A DNA stretch of 21,945 nucleotides, from assembly GCA_023451115.1 (NCBI GenBank), contig JAEXFV010000036.1, positions 1-21,945 of the forward strand, read 5' to 3'. A program made the translations under genes and the position numbers. The stretch is from Bacillota bacterium. GTDB taxonomy: Bacteria > Bacillota > Clostridia > Christensenellales > CAG-138. Positions within the stretch are counted from its first letter, which is position 1. The number at the start of each line of letters is the position of its first letter. This document shows, in pieces, positions 21,081-21,945 of the stretch. The notes beneath the pieces are model-generated. The model was not told the origin of the DNA, did not search any database, and saw only the letters and a list, made by a program, of their open reading frames with translations.

Positions 21081-21587
21081 ATGGCCAATCGCAAGCTGGG
21101 CAAGTCCACAGATCAGCGCGTTGCTATGCTGCGCAACCTCACTACGGCGTTGATCTGGAATGGTAAGATTATTACCACCGAGACTCGCGCTAAGGAAGTG
21201 CGCCCCATTGCAGAAAAACTGATCACCCTTGCCGTAAACGAATACAAGAATACGGAAACCGTAACCAAAGAAAGCCGCAACGACAAGCAGCAGATTGTGG
21301 AGCGCGAAGTGCAAAACGACATGCCTTCCAAGCTGCATGCACGCCGCCAGATTATGGCTTACTTGTATGATGTGCCCGAATTCAAGTCCAAGAAGGAGAG
21401 CAAATCTGAGTACAAGGAACGTACTGGCGATGTCCGGCACCCCGTAGTGGAAAAATTGTTCCGTGAAATCGCGCCTAAGTATGATAAGCGCGGTGAAGAC
21501 GTGGGCCGTGGCGGTTATACCCGCATTATGAAGCTAGGGCCACGTCGCGGAGATGCGGCCGAGATGGTGGTACTGGAGCTAGTATAA
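21081..21587 (+). CDS. rplQ: 50S ribosomal protein L17 with large internal insertion
   Basis: The L17 ends are clear: MANRKLGKSTDQRVAMLRNLTTALIWNGKIITTETRAKEVRPIAEKLITLA at the start, LHARRQIMAYL in the middle and GGYTRIMKLGPRRGDAAEMVVLELV at the end. The protein has 168 residues against about 112-130 in most bacteria. About 28 extra charged residues (near 52-84) lie before LHARR and about 15 more (near 98-119) after it. Both are rich in lysine and glutamate. Enlarged L17 proteins are known in some Clostridia. L17 sits at the tunnel exit region. The gene ends the operon, and a strong hairpin follows about 40 bases later. AGGGAGGAAAGC is the ribosome binding site. Confidence 0.96.
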   Translation: MANRKLGKSTDQRVAMLRNLTTALIWNGKIITTETRAKEVRPIAEKLITLAVNEYKNTETVTKESRNDKQQIVEREVQNDMPSKLHARRQIMAYLYDVPEFKSKKESKSEYKERTGDVRHPVVEKLFREIAPKYDKRGEDVGRGGYTRIMKLGPRRGDAAEMVVLELV

Positions 21588-21627
21588 GGGAGCGAGATGA
21601 GATTTTTCTTCCGCGTAAGGGAGAGGG

Positions 21628-21663
21628 AAGAAGGGGTATTGCGGGGAGGCAATACCCCTTCTT
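21628..21663 (+). terminator. Hairpin terminator after rplQ
   Basis: AAGAAGGGGTATTGC (21628-21642) and its exact complement (21649-21663) form a perfect 15-bp stem with a GGGGAG loop, so the fold is very stable. It lacks the usual U-run on the 3' side, though the descending arm itself ends in CTTCTT. It probably ends the S10-spc-alpha transcript, perhaps with help from other factors. An alternative pairing of its first arm with TTTCTTCC (21605-21612) is possible. Confidence 0.65.
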
Positions 21664-21830
21664 GGATAGAGAGGTGAGGAAGGGGGGATATATAGGGATA
21701 AGGGAAAGGAGAAAGGGGAGAAAAAAGCGGGAGGAGGAAAGGAAAGGGAGAGCGGGAAAGGAGGAAAGAAGACAGAGAAAAGGGGAAAAAAGAGGGGAGA
21801 AAAAAGAGATAAAAAAAGATTCACAAAGGG
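21664..21830 (+). other. Polypurine tract between rplQ and the rRNA-type promoter
   Basis: Roughly 160 bases are almost entirely A and G on the plus strand, with only about ten pyrimidines up to 21820. No gene is credible here: the translated frame is only Arg, Lys, Glu and Gly, and there is no proper start. Such asymmetric tracts bend, can form intramolecular triplexes and favour RNA-DNA hybrids. It contains many AGGAGG-like words that are a by-product of composition, not ribosome binding sites. Confidence 0.7.
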
Positions 21831-21832
21831 TA

Positions 21833-21861
21833 TTGACAGGGGAAGGAGAGGTTGCTATAAT
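21833..21861 (+). promoter_or_regulatory. Consensus promoter, probably of an rRNA operon
   Basis: TTGACA (21833-21838), a 17-bp spacer and TATAAT (21856-21861) match the sigma-A consensus at all twelve positions. It is preceded by A-rich sequence (21811-21829) that may act as an UP element. Transcription would start near 21868. The following leader resembles a rRNA operon leader. Perfect consensus promoters are typical of stable RNA genes. Confidence 0.88.
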
Positions 21862-21867
21862 AAACAA

Positions 21868-21945
21868 GCTGTCGCACGAGCGGCAGGGCACCTTGAAAAC
21901 TATATAGTGCGAGAAGAAGAACGAACGCAATGAATTTGAGGAACC
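21868..21945 (+). promoter_or_regulatory. rRNA-type leader with boxA-like element (cut by window end)
   Basis: The transcript would begin with CTGTCGC-ACGA-GCGGCAG (21869-21886), a 7-bp hairpin with one wobble pair. It continues with CACCTTGAAAACT (21890-21902), which closely resembles the boxA/leader motif found before 16S and 23S rRNA genes in Clostridia and Bacilli. The following GAAGAAGAACGAACGCAAT stretch is of the same kind. No rRNA gene body is inside the window, so a 16S gene just beyond the end is an inference. Confidence 0.65.

Noticed and set aside
21662..21907. An 81-codon Lys/Arg/Glu/Gly-rich open frame after rplQ
   Set aside because: It is a translation of the polypurine tract and runs through the promoter and leader.

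Overview
The window is a chromosomal segment from a Gram-positive bacterium, most likely a moderately GC-rich member of class Clostridia; I cannot name the species. The evidence is the Firmicutes-type S10-spc-alpha ribosomal gene order with strong GGAGG ribosome binding sites, a small KOW-domain protein between map and infA, rpsD inside the alpha cluster between rpsK and rpoA, the zinc-binding form of S14, an enlarged L17, and a padR/HAAS/DUF4097 envelope module.

Layout. Positions 1-194 hold the last 44 codons of an unidentified plus-strand gene and its terminator. Positions 213-1901 are a minus-strand pair of RNA methyltransferase genes, a TrmN6-like gene followed by rsmI, with an extended -10 promoter. 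Positions 2030-2914 encode a secreted GH25 muramidase with a C-terminal LysM domain. Converging on it is a minus-strand operon (4886 to 2982) of a PadR regulator, a HAAS-domain membrane protein and a DUF4097 SGS-repeat protein, with its own promoter at 4941-4969 and a shared terminator at 2927-2958. A 679-bp divergent intergenic region then carries the S10 promoter (5288-5316) and a structured leader of about 240 nt.

From 5566 to 21587 there is one unbroken plus-strand run of 32 genes: rpsJ-rplC-rplD-rplW-rplB-rpsS-rplV-rpsC-rplP-rpmC-rpsQ-rplN-rplX-rplE-rpsZ-rpsH-rplF-rplR-rpsE-rpmD-rplO-secY-adk-map-KOW-infA-rpmJ-rpsM-rpsK-rpsD-rpoA-rplQ. Together they supply much of both ribosomal subunits, the SecY translocon, N-terminal methionine removal, initiation factor IF1, adenylate kinase and the RNA polymerase alpha subunit, so translation, secretion and transcription capacity are co-expressed. 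Most junctions are short or overlapping. Three are long and structured: rpsH-rplF, rpmJ-rpsM and rpsD-rpoA. After rplQ come a 15-bp perfect hairpin, an extreme polypurine tract, and a consensus promoter (TTGACA, 17 bp, TATAAT) with a leader that looks like the start of an rRNA operon cut by the window end.

I see no CRISPR array, phage, insertion sequence or defence system. The gene content is conserved housekeeping. The best candidates for something undescribed are regulatory: a terminator/antiterminator-like pair right after rpsH, and structured gaps before rpsM and rpoA, where ribosomal protein feedback would be expected in a fused S10-spc-alpha operon.
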